A stretch of 64,000 nucleotides of DNA from assembly GCF_002210165.1 (NCBI RefSeq), contig NZ_AQQP01000016.1, forward strand, positions 42,774-106,773. The letters run 5' to 3'. The notes below the pieces were generated by a model, which worked only from the letters and a program-made list of their open reading frames with translations, made no database searches and had not been told where the DNA came from. The translations under genes were made by a program, and so were the position numbers. The first letter of the stretch is position 1. The number at the start of each line of letters is the position of its first letter. This stretch comes from Phaeobacter sp. 22II1-1F12B (GTDB lineage: Bacteria > Pseudomonadota > Alphaproteobacteria > Rhodobacterales > Rhodobacteraceae). Positions 9,709-19,094 of this stretch are shown in pieces.

Positions 9709-10686
9709 TCAGTTCAAACAGATACTGGCAGTCATAAGTCGTGGTTTCGGGGCTTCGGACCCATCCGGCTGCTCGACCCAGAACAGGTGGCAGCCATCCG
9801 GCGAAACCTTAAGCGTTTCGGGCAGCAGGTCGGTTGAATGGATCTGGGTCCAGACGCTGGTCTCGGCATAGATCCCGGCGATATCGTCGGTGTCACGGGT
9901 GCCGCCACTCGTTGCAAAGATCAGCCCGTCACGCGTCATGTCGATGTGATAGCTGCCCTTGGCGTTCCACTCGGCCCACGGCACGTAAGAGGTGACCGGG
10001 TCCTGGCCAACCGATAGATCCCAGACCGGAATCCCCGGCAGGTCCGTTCTGAAATCGGCCCGGCGGCGGCCTGACCACGCTGGATAGACAAGGAAATGGC
10101 CCGCCGCGAAACCCGCGGTCGACATCGGCTGAACACTGACCGGATCAAGCATCAGCTCGACATCGCTTTGCCATTGGCCCAGCACATCCTGTTCGTCGTA
10201 AAGCAATAGTTCCGCGCCTTGGGGATGTTCGGTCAGCCCGGCCCAGACCTGACCGTTCGTTGCAAGCGCCGCCTGCCTGCCGACACGCGGCTCCATCGCC
10301 ATGTTCATTTCGGCTTCGCGGTTCAGGCAGTGGTCAAGCGCGCCGGGGTCGGTCGCTTCGGTCGCATCCGGCTGCCAGCGCAGACTGTTGCCATCCTCAT
10401 CCCTCAGCAACAGGGCACCCGTCGACAGCAGGCAATGGCCCGGCCCGTCGAGCAGAAGAACGGCTTCCGGCGCGCGGTCCGTGCCGGTGAGGATCAGCGC
10501 ATAATCCGCGCCCTGAGCCCCCGGCCGTTCCGCGATCACCGCGACCGTTGCATCGTCGAGCCAATAGCTGTTTTCGGTCGGGTGCCAGTTGTCGCCAAGC
10601 GCCAGTTCCTGAACGGCAAGACGCTCCACCACGGTGGACCCGGCCGTCACCGGCGTTGCCCCGATGAGCAGTACCGCACACAGCAT
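9709..10686 (-). CDS. Exported protein of unknown function (325 aa)
   Basis: I do not recognise the family. The ATG at 10686 is preferred over the longer reading frame because it gives a clean signal peptide (MLCAVLLIGATPVTAG), whereas the extra 27 residues before it are not signal-like. The mature part is beta-rich with recurring strand-turn motifs of the DG..IFATSGG and SPDGCHLFWVEQPDG type. These are reminiscent of TolB/WD40-like beta-propeller blades, but this is only a resemblance. It lies 61 bp upstream of the giant RTX gene on the same strand, so the two may be co-transcribed. Periplasmic or exported location is inferred from the signal peptide. Confidence 0.6.
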   Translation of the reverse strand: MLCAVLLIGATPVTAGSTVVERLAVQELALGDNWHPTENSYWLDDATVAVIAERPGAQGADYALILTGTDRAPEAVLLLDGPGHCLLSTGALLLRDEDGNSLRWQPDATEATDPGALDHCLNREAEMNMAMEPRVGRQAALATNGQVWAGLTEHPQGAELLLYDEQDVLGQWQSDVELMLDPVSVQPMSTAGFAAGHFLVYPAWSGRRRADFRTDLPGIPVWDLSVGQDPVTSYVPWAEWNAKGSYHIDMTRDGLIFATSGGTRDTDDIAGIYAETSVWTQIHSTDLLPETLKVSPDGCHLFWVEQPDGSEAPKPRLMTASICLN

Positions 10687-10995
10687 TTTGACCGGATAAA
10701 AGTCATGCCCCACGCCGCGCGTCCTGTCGGACCAGCGCGCAAAAGCAGCGAAGGAACACGCCTGCACCTGTTGAACTCACCCAGATTGCCCCCCGGAAAC
10801 CCGCCAGCCGTTTGTTTTGACTGGAATATAAAAAATACGAATCAAAATGTCGCAAATGCGCTGGGGTGAGAATAGCCGGGCACGATCAGTTGCGGCAACT
10901 TTAGATGGCTATGACTTTCCAAAAATCGTGGCGGGGTGTTTGCCACTCTCTTCCATGCGGGGCAGGATGGGGCGGAGGGAAAGAGAAGGATTACG
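10687..10995. other. 309-bp divergent intergenic region with a 13-bp palindrome
   Basis: No convincing gene. It separates the exported protein gene (minus) from the amidohydrolase (plus), so it should hold two promoters. An AT-rich patch at about 10811-10850 includes TTGACT but no well-spaced -10. A perfect palindrome AGTTGC-G-GCAACT lies at 10888-10900 and may be an operator. A good ribosome binding site (AGAGAAGGA) precedes the ATG at 10996. Confidence 0.5.
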
Positions 10996-12159
10996 ATGTC
11001 ATACCAGCTTGGCAACAGCGATATCGTGGAACTGACCGAATGGCGGCGCGAGCTGCACCGTTTCCCCGAGATCAGCGGCGAAGAAGCGCAGACCGCCAGA
11101 CGGGTCGAAGACCGGCTGCGGGCGCTTGGCCCGGATCGCCTCCTGACCGGGCTTGGCGGCCACGGCGTTGCGGCAGTGTTCGAAGGTGCCGCCGAGGGGC
11201 CAGGCATCATGATCCGCTGCGAACTCGACGCGCTGCCGATCCCCGAGATTTCAACCTTTGATCATCGCTCGCAGGTGCCGGGCAAGGGGCATCTCTGCGG
11301 GCATGACGGGCATATGAGCATGGTCATGGCGGTGGCGCGGGCGCTATCGCGGCAACGGCCGGAAAAGGGGCGCGTGGTGCTGATGTTCCAGCCAGCAGAA
11401 GAGGACGGGTCGGGCGCGGCGGCGGTTATCTCCGATCCGCGATTTGACGAGACACGGACAGATTACGCGCTGTCGCTGCACAATATGCCGGGCCTGCCGC
11501 TGGGGTCGGTTTCGCTGCGCCGGGGGCCGGTCAACTGTGCCTCGCGCGGCATGTGCATCGGGCTGAACGGGCGCACCGCCCATGCCTCGGACCCGGCGAC
11601 CGGGCTTTCGCCGATGGCGGCGCTGGCAAAGCTGATGCCAGAGCTGACGGCGCTGGGCCATGGCAATGGTCCTGAGGATGCCGGTTTCACGCTCGCGACC
11701 GTGACCCATGCCCGGCTGGGCGAGGCGACATTCGGGGTCGCGCCGGGGCAGGCCGAGCTTTGGGTGACGCTGCGCACGATGCTGGATGCGGACATGGCCG
11801 ATCTGGTCAGCCGCGCCGAGGCATTGGTTGCGGACTGCGCAACGGAGGCAGGGCTGGAACACCGGATCGATTATCACGACGTGTTCCGCCATTGCGAGAA
11901 TGACCCGGAAGCCGTTGAATTACTGACCCGTGCGATGGCGGCCGAAGGGCTTACACCCGGGGAAGCAGGCCAGCCCATGCGTGCGTCAGAGGATTTCGGC
12001 CGTTTCGGCGATCACGCCAAGGCGGTGATGTTCCTTTTGGGCGCGGGCGAAACCTGCCCCAGCCTGCACAATCCGGACTACGATTTCCCGGACGAGCTGA
12101 TCCCCATCGGCGCGCGGATCTTCCTGCGCGCCGTGGATCAATTGCTGAACGAGACCTAG
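10996..12159 (+). CDS. M20 family amidohydrolase/peptidase
   Basis: Metal-dependent amidohydrolase of the M20/M40 family (387 aa), acting on N-acyl amino acids or similar amides in the cytosol. The GHDGH motif of [12 protein letters not shown] and the [12 protein letters not shown] segment supply the usual metal ligands and catalytic acid. NPDYDFPDE near the C-terminus is also typical, and the dimerisation (lid) domain lies between. The ATG at 10996 is chosen because AGAGAAGGA lies just upstream and the family starts at about this point ([14 protein letters not shown]). The stop shares four bases (CTAG) with the stop of metG on the other strand. The exact substrate cannot be told from the sequence. 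Confidence 0.85.
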   Translation: MSYQLGNSDIVELTEWRRELHRFPEISGEEAQTARRVEDRLRALGPDRLLTGLGGHGVAAVFEGAAEGPGIMIRCELDALPIPEISTFDHRSQVPGKGHLCGHDGHMSMVMAVARALSRQRPEKGRVVLMFQPAEEDGSGAAAVISDPRFDETRTDYALSLHNMPGLPLGSVSLRRGPVNCASRGMCIGLNGRTAHASDPATGLSPMAALAKLMPELTALGHGNGPEDAGFTLATVTHARLGEATFGVAPGQAELWVTLRTMLDADMADLVSRAEALVADCATEAGLEHRIDYHDVFRHCENDPEAVELLTRAMAAEGLTPGEAGQPMRASEDFGRFGDHAKAVMFLLGAGETCPSLHNPDYDFPDELIPIGARIFLRAVDQLLNET

Positions 12160-13865
12160 CTGCGGGTGCCCGAGAAACGCGCCTGCCAATCCTCGCGGTC
12201 TTCATCGCTGATCTTGGCAAAAAGCACGTCCGGCACGCTGAATTCATGGCCGACGGGCAGGGCGGAGAGAGCCGAGGCCACATCGTCAGGCCAGCCGGTA
12301 TCCAGCGTGTTCATCGCGCTTAGCATCCGGGCCGAGGCATCGGGGATGAAGGGCGCCGAGAGCACCGCGTAAAGGCGGATCAGGTTCAGGCCCAGACGGA
12401 CCTGCATCGCGGCTTTCTCGGGGTCTTCCTTAAAGGTCGACCACGGTGCGGCGGCTTGCAGATACTCGTTGCCAAGCACCCAGATCGCGCGCAGTTCCTG
12501 CGCCGACTTGCGCACCTCCATCGCGTCCATGAACCCCTGGTAGGCGGTGATGCGGGTGGTCAGGTTGGCGATCAGCTCAGCCTCGGGCGCCCCTTGCTCA
12601 CCGCCTTCGGGCACGGTTTCACCGAACTTGGAGCGGCAGAACTTGGTGATGCGGCTGACGAAATTGCCCAGCACATCCGCAAGGTCCTTGTTGACCGAGG
12701 ACTGGAAGTTTTCCCACGTGAATTCACTGTCCGAGCTTTCCGGCGCATGGGACAGCAGCCACCAGCGCCAGTAATCCGAGGGCAGGATTTCAAGCGCCTG
12801 ATCCATGAACACGCCGCGACCCTGCGAAGTCGAGAACTGGCCGCCGTCATAGTTCAGGTAGTTGAAGGATTTGAGGTGGTCGACCATCTTCCACGGCTCG
12901 CCCGATCCCAGCAGGGTGGCCGGGAAGCCAAGCGTATGGAAGGGCACGTTGTCCTTGCCCATGAACTGGACATAGCGCACGTCATCCGCGCCCTTGTCGG
13001 TCCGCCACCAGCGTTCCCAGTCATTGCCGGTCGCTTCGGCCCATTCTTCGGCGCAGGCAATGTATTCGATGGGGGCGTCGAACCAGACGTAGAACACCTT
13101 GCCTTCCATGCCCGGCCAGTCTTCTTCGCCCTTTTTGACCGCGATGCCCCAGTCAAGGTCACGGGTGATGCCGCGATCCTGCAGGCCGTCGCCGTCGTGC
13201 AGCCATTTCTTGGCGATGGAGACGGTGAGGATCGGCCAGTCGGTTTTCGTGTCGATCCACTTGTCGAGATCGTCGCGCAAAGCAGACTGGCGCAGGAACA
13301 GGTGCTTGGTCTCGCGCACTTCAAGATCGGTCGAGCCGGAGATCGCCGAGCGCGGCTCGATCAGGTCGGTCGGGTCAAGCTGCTTGGTGCAGTTTTCGCA
13401 CTGGTCGCCGCGCGCCTTGTCGTAGCCGCAGTTGGGGCAGGTGCCCTCGATATAGCGGTCGGGCAGGAAGCGACCGTCGGCATTGGAAAACACCTGCTTT
13501 TCCGACACTTCGCGGATCAGCCCGGCTTCGGCCAGTTTGCCGGCGAAATGCTGGGTCAGCTTGTGGTTTTGCGGGCTGGAGGATCGCCCGAAATGGTCAA
13601 AGCTCAGCCCGAAACGGCGCGCGATATTGGCCTGCACTTCATGCATCTCGGCGCAGTATTCCGCCACCGGCTTGCCAGCCTTGGCAGCGGCGAGCTCGGC
13701 CGGGGTGCCATGTTCATCGGTCGCGCAGAGGAACAGGACCTCGTTGCCGCGACCGCGCAGGTAGCGGGCATAAAGGTCCGCCGGAAGCTGCGAGCCGACG
13801 AGATTGCCGAGGTGTTTGATCCCGTTGATATAGGGCAGTGCGGATGTGATGAGCGTACGTGTCAT
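12156..13865 (-). CDS. metG: Methionyl-tRNA synthetase
   Basis: Charges tRNA-Met with methionine in the cytosol. The 569-aa class I synthetase has the HIGH-type motif HLGN, the CATDEHGT stretch, and a zinc knuckle with two CxxC pairs (CPNC...CENC). The KMSKS-type loop reads KFSTSQGRG, a known variant in this enzyme subgroup. The anticodon-binding helical domain follows. No C-terminal EMAP/Trbp111 tRNA-binding extension is present, so this is the short form. It converges on the amidohydrolase gene with a 4-bp overlap of stop codons. Confidence 0.95.
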   Translation of the reverse strand: MTRTLITSALPYINGIKHLGNLVGSQLPADLYARYLRGRGNEVLFLCATDEHGTPAELAAAKAGKPVAEYCAEMHEVQANIARRFGLSFDHFGRSSSPQNHKLTQHFAGKLAEAGLIREVSEKQVFSNADGRFLPDRYIEGTCPNCGYDKARGDQCENCTKQLDPTDLIEPRSAISGSTDLEVRETKHLFLRQSALRDDLDKWIDTKTDWPILTVSIAKKWLHDGDGLQDRGITRDLDWGIAVKKGEEDWPGMEGKVFYVWFDAPIEYIACAEEWAEATGNDWERWWRTDKGADDVRYVQFMGKDNVPFHTLGFPATLLGSGEPWKMVDHLKSFNYLNYDGGQFSTSQGRGVFMDQALEILPSDYWRWWLLSHAPESSDSEFTWENFQSSVNKDLADVLGNFVSRITKFCRSKFGETVPEGGEQGAPEAELIANLTTRITAYQGFMDAMEVRKSAQELRAIWVLGNEYLQAAAPWSTFKEDPEKAAMQVRLGLNLIRLYAVLSAPFIPDASARMLSAMNTLDTGWPDDVASALSALPVGHEFSVPDVLFAKISDEDREDWQARFSGTRS

Positions 13866-13940
13866 GATGCGCCTTTTCTCGATTGGCCTTCCTGTAACGC
13901 AGTGTATGTCAAAGGACCAGCCGGGGATTGAGGCACCGCA

Positions 13941-13971
13941 CGGAAAACGCCGCCCCCGGATCGGGAACGGC
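13941..13971 (-). terminator. Hairpin terminator after the VPLPA-CTERM gene
   Basis: Read on the minus strand, ACGCCG pairs with CGGCGT around an inner CCC/GGG pairing, and the hairpin is followed by a short TTTT. It lies about 30 bp beyond the stop of the VPLPA-CTERM gene. Confidence 0.6.
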
Positions 13972-14000
13972 GTCGGGAAATGGATTTAGCGCTGTGTTGT

Positions 14001-14627
14001 TCAGGCGGCCTTGCGGCGACGGCGTGCGATCAGGCCGAAGATGCCGAAACCGGCAGCGGCCAGGGGCAGCGACGCGGGAACCGGCACGTTCGAGACCGGC
14101 GGTGCATCGTATTCGACGACGTATTTCTGCAGGCCACCGTTGTTGGCTCTGTCGCCCCATTTGTCGCCGGTTTCCCACCCGGCAAGGTAGTTCTGGAAGA
14201 TCCAGCCATTCGGCTGTTCCACGGGCCAGCCCCAGCCTTCGGCGTACCAGTTGGAATAGGTGAAGGCTTCGCCATTCTGCCAGACCCAGTTGCCTTCGGA
14301 ATTTCTATCCGTCGCGCCGAGCCATGCGGTGGTGTAGGTGCCGCCGTGGAAGGGCGAGCTGGCGGTAAAGGCCGCGTTCACCGCGTTCAGGAACAGCTGC
14401 TCTGCCGCGCTGGTGACCGTTGCGAGGTAGCCCGACATGCCGTTCAGCGTCGAGGAGGTCGCCGCTGCATTCGCGCTTGTCCAGGTGATGTTCTGCCCGA
14501 CGTTCCAAACGACCTCGTACCAGTGGTCGTTGCCGCCGTCTTCGGCTTTCCATTGCACCGGCGCCGCTGCGGCAGGTGCCGCCAGACCCAGAGCAAGGAT
14601 CGCCCCAGCGATCATTGATTTCTTCAT
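14001..14627 (-). CDS. Lectin-like exported protein with VPLPA-CTERM sorting signal
   Basis: Exported 208-aa protein. Residues 1-22 are a signal peptide (AILALGLAAPAAAA). The middle resembles a C-type lectin fold: a WLGATD...EGNWVWQNGE core followed by a QPNGW segment. The C-terminus is a tripartite sorting signal: VPVPASLPL, a hydrophobic helix, then the basic tail RRRRKAA. This is the VPLPA-CTERM variant of PEP-CTERM that is common in Rhodobacteraceae and is thought to be processed by an exosortase; no exosortase gene is in the window. Upstream, at 14685-14710, is a strong inverted repeat. Surface or extracellular-matrix function is inferred, and the ligand is unknown. Confidence 0.8.
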   Translation of the reverse strand: MKKSMIAGAILALGLAAPAAAAPVQWKAEDGGNDHWYEVVWNVGQNITWTSANAAATSSTLNGMSGYLATVTSAAEQLFLNAVNAAFTASSPFHGGTYTTAWLGATDRNSEGNWVWQNGEAFTYSNWYAEGWGWPVEQPNGWIFQNYLAGWETGDKWGDRANNGGLQKYVVEYDAPPVSNVPVPASLPLAAAGFGIFGLIARRRRKAA

Positions 14628-14684
14628 TGTAGTCCCCTTTCCAGTTCAAAAATCGATACTTGTGAAAATACCGTGGGAACTTAG

Positions 14685-14710
14685 ATGACATAATTTCGCC
14701 ATAATGTCAT
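14685..14710. promoter_or_regulatory. Near-perfect 10-bp inverted repeat, candidate operator
   Basis: Half-sites ATGACATAAT and ATAATGTCAT are separated by TTCGCC, with one mismatch between arms. It lies 58 bp upstream of the VPLPA-CTERM gene start, in an AT-rich stretch that should also hold that gene's promoter. The binding protein is unknown. Confidence 0.5.
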
Positions 14711-14804
14711 TTTCCGAATGATTTCAAGCGTTTCGTCAGCGATGAAACTGTGTTTCCAGCGCGGAAACCGATGTGTTCCGCAGGTAGAACAGCGCCACCA
14801 GGGC

Positions 14805-16040
14805 TCATCTCTTCGAGGAAGGGTTGTCCCGGCTGCGGCCCATCAGGCGACCGATCAGGAAGGACGTGCGCGGGGCATAAAGGTAAGGCGTCCGCGTCGT
14901 TGCCGAGGGGCGCGCGCGCATACGGGCGATTCCGAAAATGACCAGTATGACGTGGCCGATGGCGATCATGGTGAACAGGGCGTCGGGCCCGTAGGCTGTG
15001 ATCAGGCTCGACGCGGCAAAGGGCGCGGCAATGGCGCCAAGCGCGTAAAAGAACATCAGCGCCGCCGAAAGCTCGACCCGTTCGGAACTGTCGGCAAAGT
15101 CATGGGCGTGGGACGAGGCAATGGAATAGATCGGAAAGGTGGTCAGCCCAAAAATAAAGGCCGCGCCCATTACGCCGACGGTGCCGAACCCCTGCGCACC
15201 CATCGTCAGCGCGGAACTGGCGATGGCCGCGACCGAGAGCCAGATGAGCACCCAGCGCCGGTCGTATTTGTCCGCGAGCAGGCCCACCGGGAACTGCGCG
15301 AGTGCGCCGCCAAGAACGAAAGAGGCAAGGAACCAGCCGATCTGGCCCGGGTTCAGCCCGACTTCCTGCCCGTAGATCGGGCCGACCATCCGGAACGAGG
15401 CGCTGGAGAGCGCGGCGACGATCACCCCGGCGGCGGCCAAGGGCGAGCGTTCCACCGCCAGCCAGGGCCGCAGGCGCGGGGCCTCGGGCGTTTCGGGCTG
15501 ACGGGTTGTGGTCAGGGTCAGCGGCAGGATCGCGGCACAGCAGAGGATCGCGAGGATGTTGTAGGAGACATAGCTGGCCGGGGCGAGCACCCCGATCATC
15601 AGCTGCGCCACGAGAGAGCCGCTCATGTCGACGACACGGTAGGCGCCGGTGGTGCGGCCACGGGTTTCATTGGTGACCTTGTCCTGCATCCAAGCCTCGA
15701 TCACCGTGTAGCAGCCCGCAACGCAAAGCCCGGACATGACCCGCATCAGCGTCCATGCATAGGGATCGACGACCAGCATATGCGCCAGCAATCCGATGGC
15801 GCCGGTGGCGGTAAAGGCGGCAAAGGCGCGGGAATGCCCGACGCTGCCCATGAGACGCGGCGCCCACCAGCAACCGATGAAGAATCCAAAGAAATGCGCC
15901 GAGCCAAGCAGACCGATCTGGGTGGTGGTAAAGCCAAGCTCGAGCCCCGAGAGCGCATCGAGCGGGCCGACGCCGCCCGAGGACAGTTGCAGAAGCAAAA
16001 CAGAGAGGAAAAGGGCGGCGAAGGAAATGATCAGGCGCAT
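14805..16040 (-). CDS. MFS transporter (YcaD-like)
   Basis: Inner-membrane major facilitator superfamily protein (411 aa) with about 12 hydrophobic segments. It has MFS signature loops after TM2 (GCWWAPRLMGSVGH) and after TM8 (GLLADKYDRRWV). The arrangement FFIGCWWAP, EAWMQDKV and the C-terminal LYAPRTSFL tail resembles the YcaD-type subgroup. The substrate is not predictable. The ImuA-like gene lies 135 bp upstream on the same strand. Confidence 0.8.
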   Translation of the reverse strand: MRLIISFAALFLSVLLLQLSSGGVGPLDALSGLELGFTTTQIGLLGSAHFFGFFIGCWWAPRLMGSVGHSRAFAAFTATGAIGLLAHMLVVDPYAWTLMRVMSGLCVAGCYTVIEAWMQDKVTNETRGRTTGAYRVVDMSGSLVAQLMIGVLAPASYVSYNILAILCCAAILPLTLTTTRQPETPEAPRLRPWLAVERSPLAAAGVIVAALSSASFRMVGPIYGQEVGLNPGQIGWFLASFVLGGALAQFPVGLLADKYDRRWVLIWLSVAAIASSALTMGAQGFGTVGVMGAAFIFGLTTFPIYSIASSHAHDFADSSERVELSAALMFFYALGAIAAPFAASSLITAYGPDALFTMIAIGHVILVIFGIARMRARPSATTRTPYLYAPRTSFLIGRLMGRSRDNPSSKR

Positions 16041-16175
16041 GACGTGCTACAAAGAGCCTCTGGGAACCGGGCGGGCTTGCCCCTTTTCGACGGAGGCATG
16101 TCGTTCTTGGCCCTTGTGACCGGTTCCGGCAGAGAGGTCGACCGGAAACCGCCCCGGTCGGCAGATGGGTCTTGG

Positions 16176-16826
16176 CTAGATGTATTTCAGCGGCACGTCC
16201 GGCGGGGTATAGGTCAGGACGGGCGCGCCGGGGGTCACCTCCATCTCGGTGCGGGGCGCGCGCATGATCGCGGTCCATGATTTCACCGGCTCGGTCCGGG
16301 CGCGGCGCCGTTCGAGATGCCAGCGCGGGATTTTCCCGAGATAGGCCGCCGACATGGCCCAGCGGGTTTCCACCCCCGGGGCGCCGCCATTGCCGGGCGT
16401 GACCAGCAGGCCAAGCGGCGGGTTGCCGGTTCTTTCCGCCCCCTGTTCGGCGGCAAGGTGCATCCGGCGCACCGCTGTCAGGTTGGGCGGGGCGGGCAGG
16501 TCGGCCACCACCAGCGGCACCACGCCCGAGCGCAGCGCCTCTTCGATGCACCAGAGCAGATCCTCGGCCCGGCGCGGATCGACAAAGATGAACCGGCCCG
16601 GATCGACAAAGGGCCACATGCCGTCGGGGTTGAGCTTTTCCTTTTGCCAGGCGGGCGAGATCCACATCACCGTCCCCTCCATCCGGCCAGCCAGCCAGAC
16701 GGCAAAGGTATGGCGGGATTCGCCGCAGCATTCGTGGACACGTGTCTTGGCCAGCCCGATGTCGCGATGCAGCATCTGGAGCGGGCGGCGCGGGGCCGAG
16801 AGGGAATCGAAGAGGTGAGTCGTCAT
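16176..16826 (-). CDS. ImuA-like protein (orphan)
   Basis: The 216-aa protein resembles ImuA/SulA-like RecA-fold proteins of Alphaproteobacteria, in the pattern VHECCGESRHTFAVWLAG, DPGRFIFVDPRR.EDLLW, EEALRSG and VRRMHLAAEQG. ImuA normally works with ImuB and DnaE2 in mutagenic repair, but no imuB or dnaE2 follows; the next gene is an MFS transporter. No Walker A motif is visible. It is divergent from the aldo/keto reductase gene. I rate the family call moderate and its participation in DNA repair as unproven. Confidence 0.55.
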   Translation of the reverse strand: MTTHLFDSLSAPRRPLQMLHRDIGLAKTRVHECCGESRHTFAVWLAGRMEGTVMWISPAWQKEKLNPDGMWPFVDPGRFIFVDPRRAEDLLWCIEEALRSGVVPLVVADLPAPPNLTAVRRMHLAAEQGAERTGNPPLGLLVTPGNGGAPGVETRWAMSAAYLGKIPRWHLERRRARTEPVKSWTAIMRAPRTEMEVTPGAPVLTYTPPDVPLKYI

Positions 16827-16936
16827 GGGGAAGATTTTACATGTTCCTGTTTTGTTCTCAAGCCCGACCTGCGCTTTGCGGTTGCCATCGGCATTCGGGC
16901 GGTTAGGGTCGGGCGCGACAAAAAAGGATCCTCCCG

Positions 16937-17980
16937 ATGAAGATGAACCCGCTTGGCCGCACCGGCCTGACCGTTTCCGAACTGTGTCTTGGCACCATGA
17001 CCTTCGGCACCCAGACCAGCGAGGCCGAAGGCCATGCCCAGATCGACCGGGCGCTGGCTGCGGGCATCAATTTCATCGACACAGCCGAGATGTACCCGGT
17101 GAACCCGATCCGCGCCGAAACCATCGGGCGTACCGAAGAGATCATCGGTAACTGGAACGCGGCCAACAAGGGGCGGCGCGATGAATTCGTGCTGGCCACC
17201 AAACATTCCGGGGAGGGCTCCCGGGCGCGGAACGGCGCGCCGATTTCGTCCAAGACGATCCCGGAGACGGTTGAAGGGTCGCTGAAGCGGTTGCAGACCG
17301 ATGTGATCGATCTCTACCAGTTCCACTGGCCGAACCGGGGCAGCTACATGTTCCGTCAGAACTGGACCTATGACCCGTCGGGCCAGAACAAGGATGAGAC
17401 CATCGCGAACATGGAAGATTGCCTCGAGGCGCTGCAAAAGCAGGTGGACAAGGGCAATATCCGCTTTTTCGGCCTGAGTAACGAGAGCACCTGGGGCACG
17501 GCGCAGTTCCTTCGGATATCGGAAGAGCGTGGCTGGCCTCGCGTGGCGACGATGCAGAACGAATATTCGCTGCTCTGCCGTTTGTACGACACGGATCTGG
17601 CCGAGCTGAGCGTGAACGAGGATGTGGGGCTGATCGCCTTTTCGCCGCTGGCGGCGGGTCTTCTGACCGGGAAATACCTTGACGGGGCGGTACCTGAGGG
17701 CTCGCGCAAGTCCATCGTGTCGGATCTGGGCGGGCGCATGACGCCGCGGGTCCACGGGGCGGTTGCGGCCTATGTGGACATTGCCGAGCGGCACGGGCTT
17801 GACCCGGTTCACATGGCACTGGCCTGGTGTCGGACGCGGCCCTTCATGGCCTCGGCGATCTTTGGTGCGACGACGATGGATCAGCTGGAAGTGGTGCTGG
17901 GGTCGGTCGAGGTGACTCTGTCCGACGAGGTCATGGGTGAGATCGACAAGGCGCACCGGGCCCATCCCATGCCTTACTGA
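16937..17980 (+). CDS. Aldo/keto reductase (Tas-like)
   Basis: NADP(H)-dependent aldo/keto reductase (347 aa), cytosolic. The N-terminus has the typical LGRTGLTVSELCLGTMTFG strand. FIDTAEMYPV contains the catalytic Asp and Tyr, DVIDLYQFHWP carries the conserved His region, and ATMQNEYSLLCR and SPLAAGLLTGKY are also typical. The long segment between residues 120 and 155 and the EEIIGNW motif match the Tas/YakC-like group. AAAAAGGA precedes the ATG. It ends 40 bp from the convergent regulator gene. The physiological carbonyl substrate is unknown. Confidence 0.85.
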   Translation: MKMNPLGRTGLTVSELCLGTMTFGTQTSEAEGHAQIDRALAAGINFIDTAEMYPVNPIRAETIGRTEEIIGNWNAANKGRRDEFVLATKHSGEGSRARNGAPISSKTIPETVEGSLKRLQTDVIDLYQFHWPNRGSYMFRQNWTYDPSGQNKDETIANMEDCLEALQKQVDKGNIRFFGLSNESTWGTAQFLRISEERGWPRVATMQNEYSLLCRLYDTDLAELSVNEDVGLIAFSPLAAGLLTGKYLDGAVPEGSRKSIVSDLGGRMTPRVHGAVAAYVDIAERHGLDPVHMALAWCRTRPFMASAIFGATTMDQLEVVLGSVEVTLSDEVMGEIDKAHRAHPMPY

Positions 17981-18020
17981 GGCGTCTGGCGCGGCGGCGG
18001 GAGCCTCCGGCGGGGATATT

Positions 18021-19013
18021 TTAAGAACCCAAAGAAGCAGGGGATTTCGTTGTCTGTCGCAGGCGGCGGGCGGCGCTGCCGTGTGCCTTGTGGAAGGCCC
18101 GGGAAAAGCTTGCGGGTGAGGCGAAGCCGGTGGCCAGTGCGATGGCGGTCAGGGGCATGTCGGTGTCGGTGACGAGGCGGAGGGCCTCGGTCAGGCGCAG
18201 GTGCAGGTAATGCGCCTGCGGCGTCGTGTTGAGCCGGGTGCGGAACTGGGTCTGGAGGGCGCGGGGGCTGGTGCCGGTGTGTTTCGCGATGTCGGTGATG
18301 GAAAGGGGCGTGTCGAGGTTGTCTTCCATCAGGGCGCTGGCGCGGGCGGTGAGGGCCGAGTGGCGCGGTTTTGGGCCGGTGCGGCGCTGGGCGCGGGCCG
18401 GGTCGGCTGTGCTGTCATAGATGAAGACTCCGGCGACGCGGGAGGCGAGGGTCTCGCCGCAGCGAGCGCCGATCAGGTGCAGCATCATATCGATGGCCGG
18501 GGTGGCGCCGCCGCTGGTCATGCAGGCGCGGTCGATATGGAACCGGTCACGAAGGACGGTGATGGCGGGGAAGCGGATGGCGAAATCTTCCAAGTCTTCC
18601 CAGTGGGTTGTGGCGCGGTAGCCGTCGAGAAGTCCGGCGCGGGCCATGAGCCAGGGGCCGCCGTCGATACCGGCGAGGGTGGCGCCGCTGGCGGCGATGC
18701 GGCGGAGGCTGGCGATCAGGGCCGGGGTGGCATGGGTTTCGAGATTGAAGCCGGCGATGACCAGCAGCAGGTCGCAGGAATCGAGCCGTGATATCGGGCT
18801 GGCCGGGACCTGCAGACCGCTGGTCAGGGTGGCGGGGCTGTCGGTTGCGGTGACATAGTGCCACTCAAAACTTTTGGTCGGCCCGAGCCGGTTGGCGGCG
18901 CGCATCGGGTCGATGGCGGCGGCGAAGGACAGCGTGTTGCAGTCGCTCAGCACGAGCGCGGCGACGCGCAGGGGAGTTCGGCTTGGCTGAAAGATGTTTT
19001 TGGCGGATTTCAT
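18021..19013 (-). CDS. cdhR: GlxA-family AraC-type regulator, likely carnitine catabolism regulator
   Basis: Transcription regulator of about 330 aa. The N-terminal DJ-1/PfpI (GATase1-like) domain (about 15-190) begins RVAALVLSDCNTLSFAAAIDPMRAANR, and a C-terminal AraC HTH pair follows (SITDIAKHTGTSPRALQTQF and LTAIALATGFASPASFSRAF). It is divergent from the carnitine genes with a 78-bp shared promoter region. This matches the arrangement of CdhR in Pseudomonas, which activates carnitine dehydrogenase genes. A TTG lies one codon before the chosen ATG. Assignment to carnitine rests on context. Confidence 0.75.
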   Translation of the reverse strand: MKSAKNIFQPSRTPLRVAALVLSDCNTLSFAAAIDPMRAANRLGPTKSFEWHYVTATDSPATLTSGLQVPASPISRLDSCDLLLVIAGFNLETHATPALIASLRRIAASGATLAGIDGGPWLMARAGLLDGYRATTHWEDLEDFAIRFPAITVLRDRFHIDRACMTSGGATPAIDMMLHLIGARCGETLASRVAGVFIYDSTADPARAQRRTGPKPRHSALTARASALMEDNLDTPLSITDIAKHTGTSPRALQTQFRTRLNTTPQAHYLHLRLTEALRLVTDTDMPLTAIALATGFASPASFSRAFHKAHGSAARRLRQTTKSPASLGS

Positions 19014-19016
19014 CAA

Positions 19017-19094
19017 ATTGGATTCGTATCATGCAAAGTATGGTGCGCCAAGTCGCGGCATGATCCGCGCCAAAGAGACAAGAAGGAAAAAGCG
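19017..19094. promoter_or_regulatory. Divergent cdhR / carnitine operon promoter region
   Basis: The 78-bp gap between the divergent regulator and the BKACE gene must contain both promoters and probably the regulator's binding site. The only AT-rich stretch is at about 19014-19046. AGAAGGAAAA at 19081-19090 is the ribosome binding site of the BKACE gene. Confidence 0.5.

Noticed and set aside
12456..13931. 491-aa plus-strand open frame opposite metG
   Set aside because: metG is certain on the minus strand; this is its antisense shadow.
14718..16280. 520-aa plus-strand frame opposite the MFS gene
   Set aside because: Very basic, low-complexity product; the MFS frame has proper transmembrane helices.
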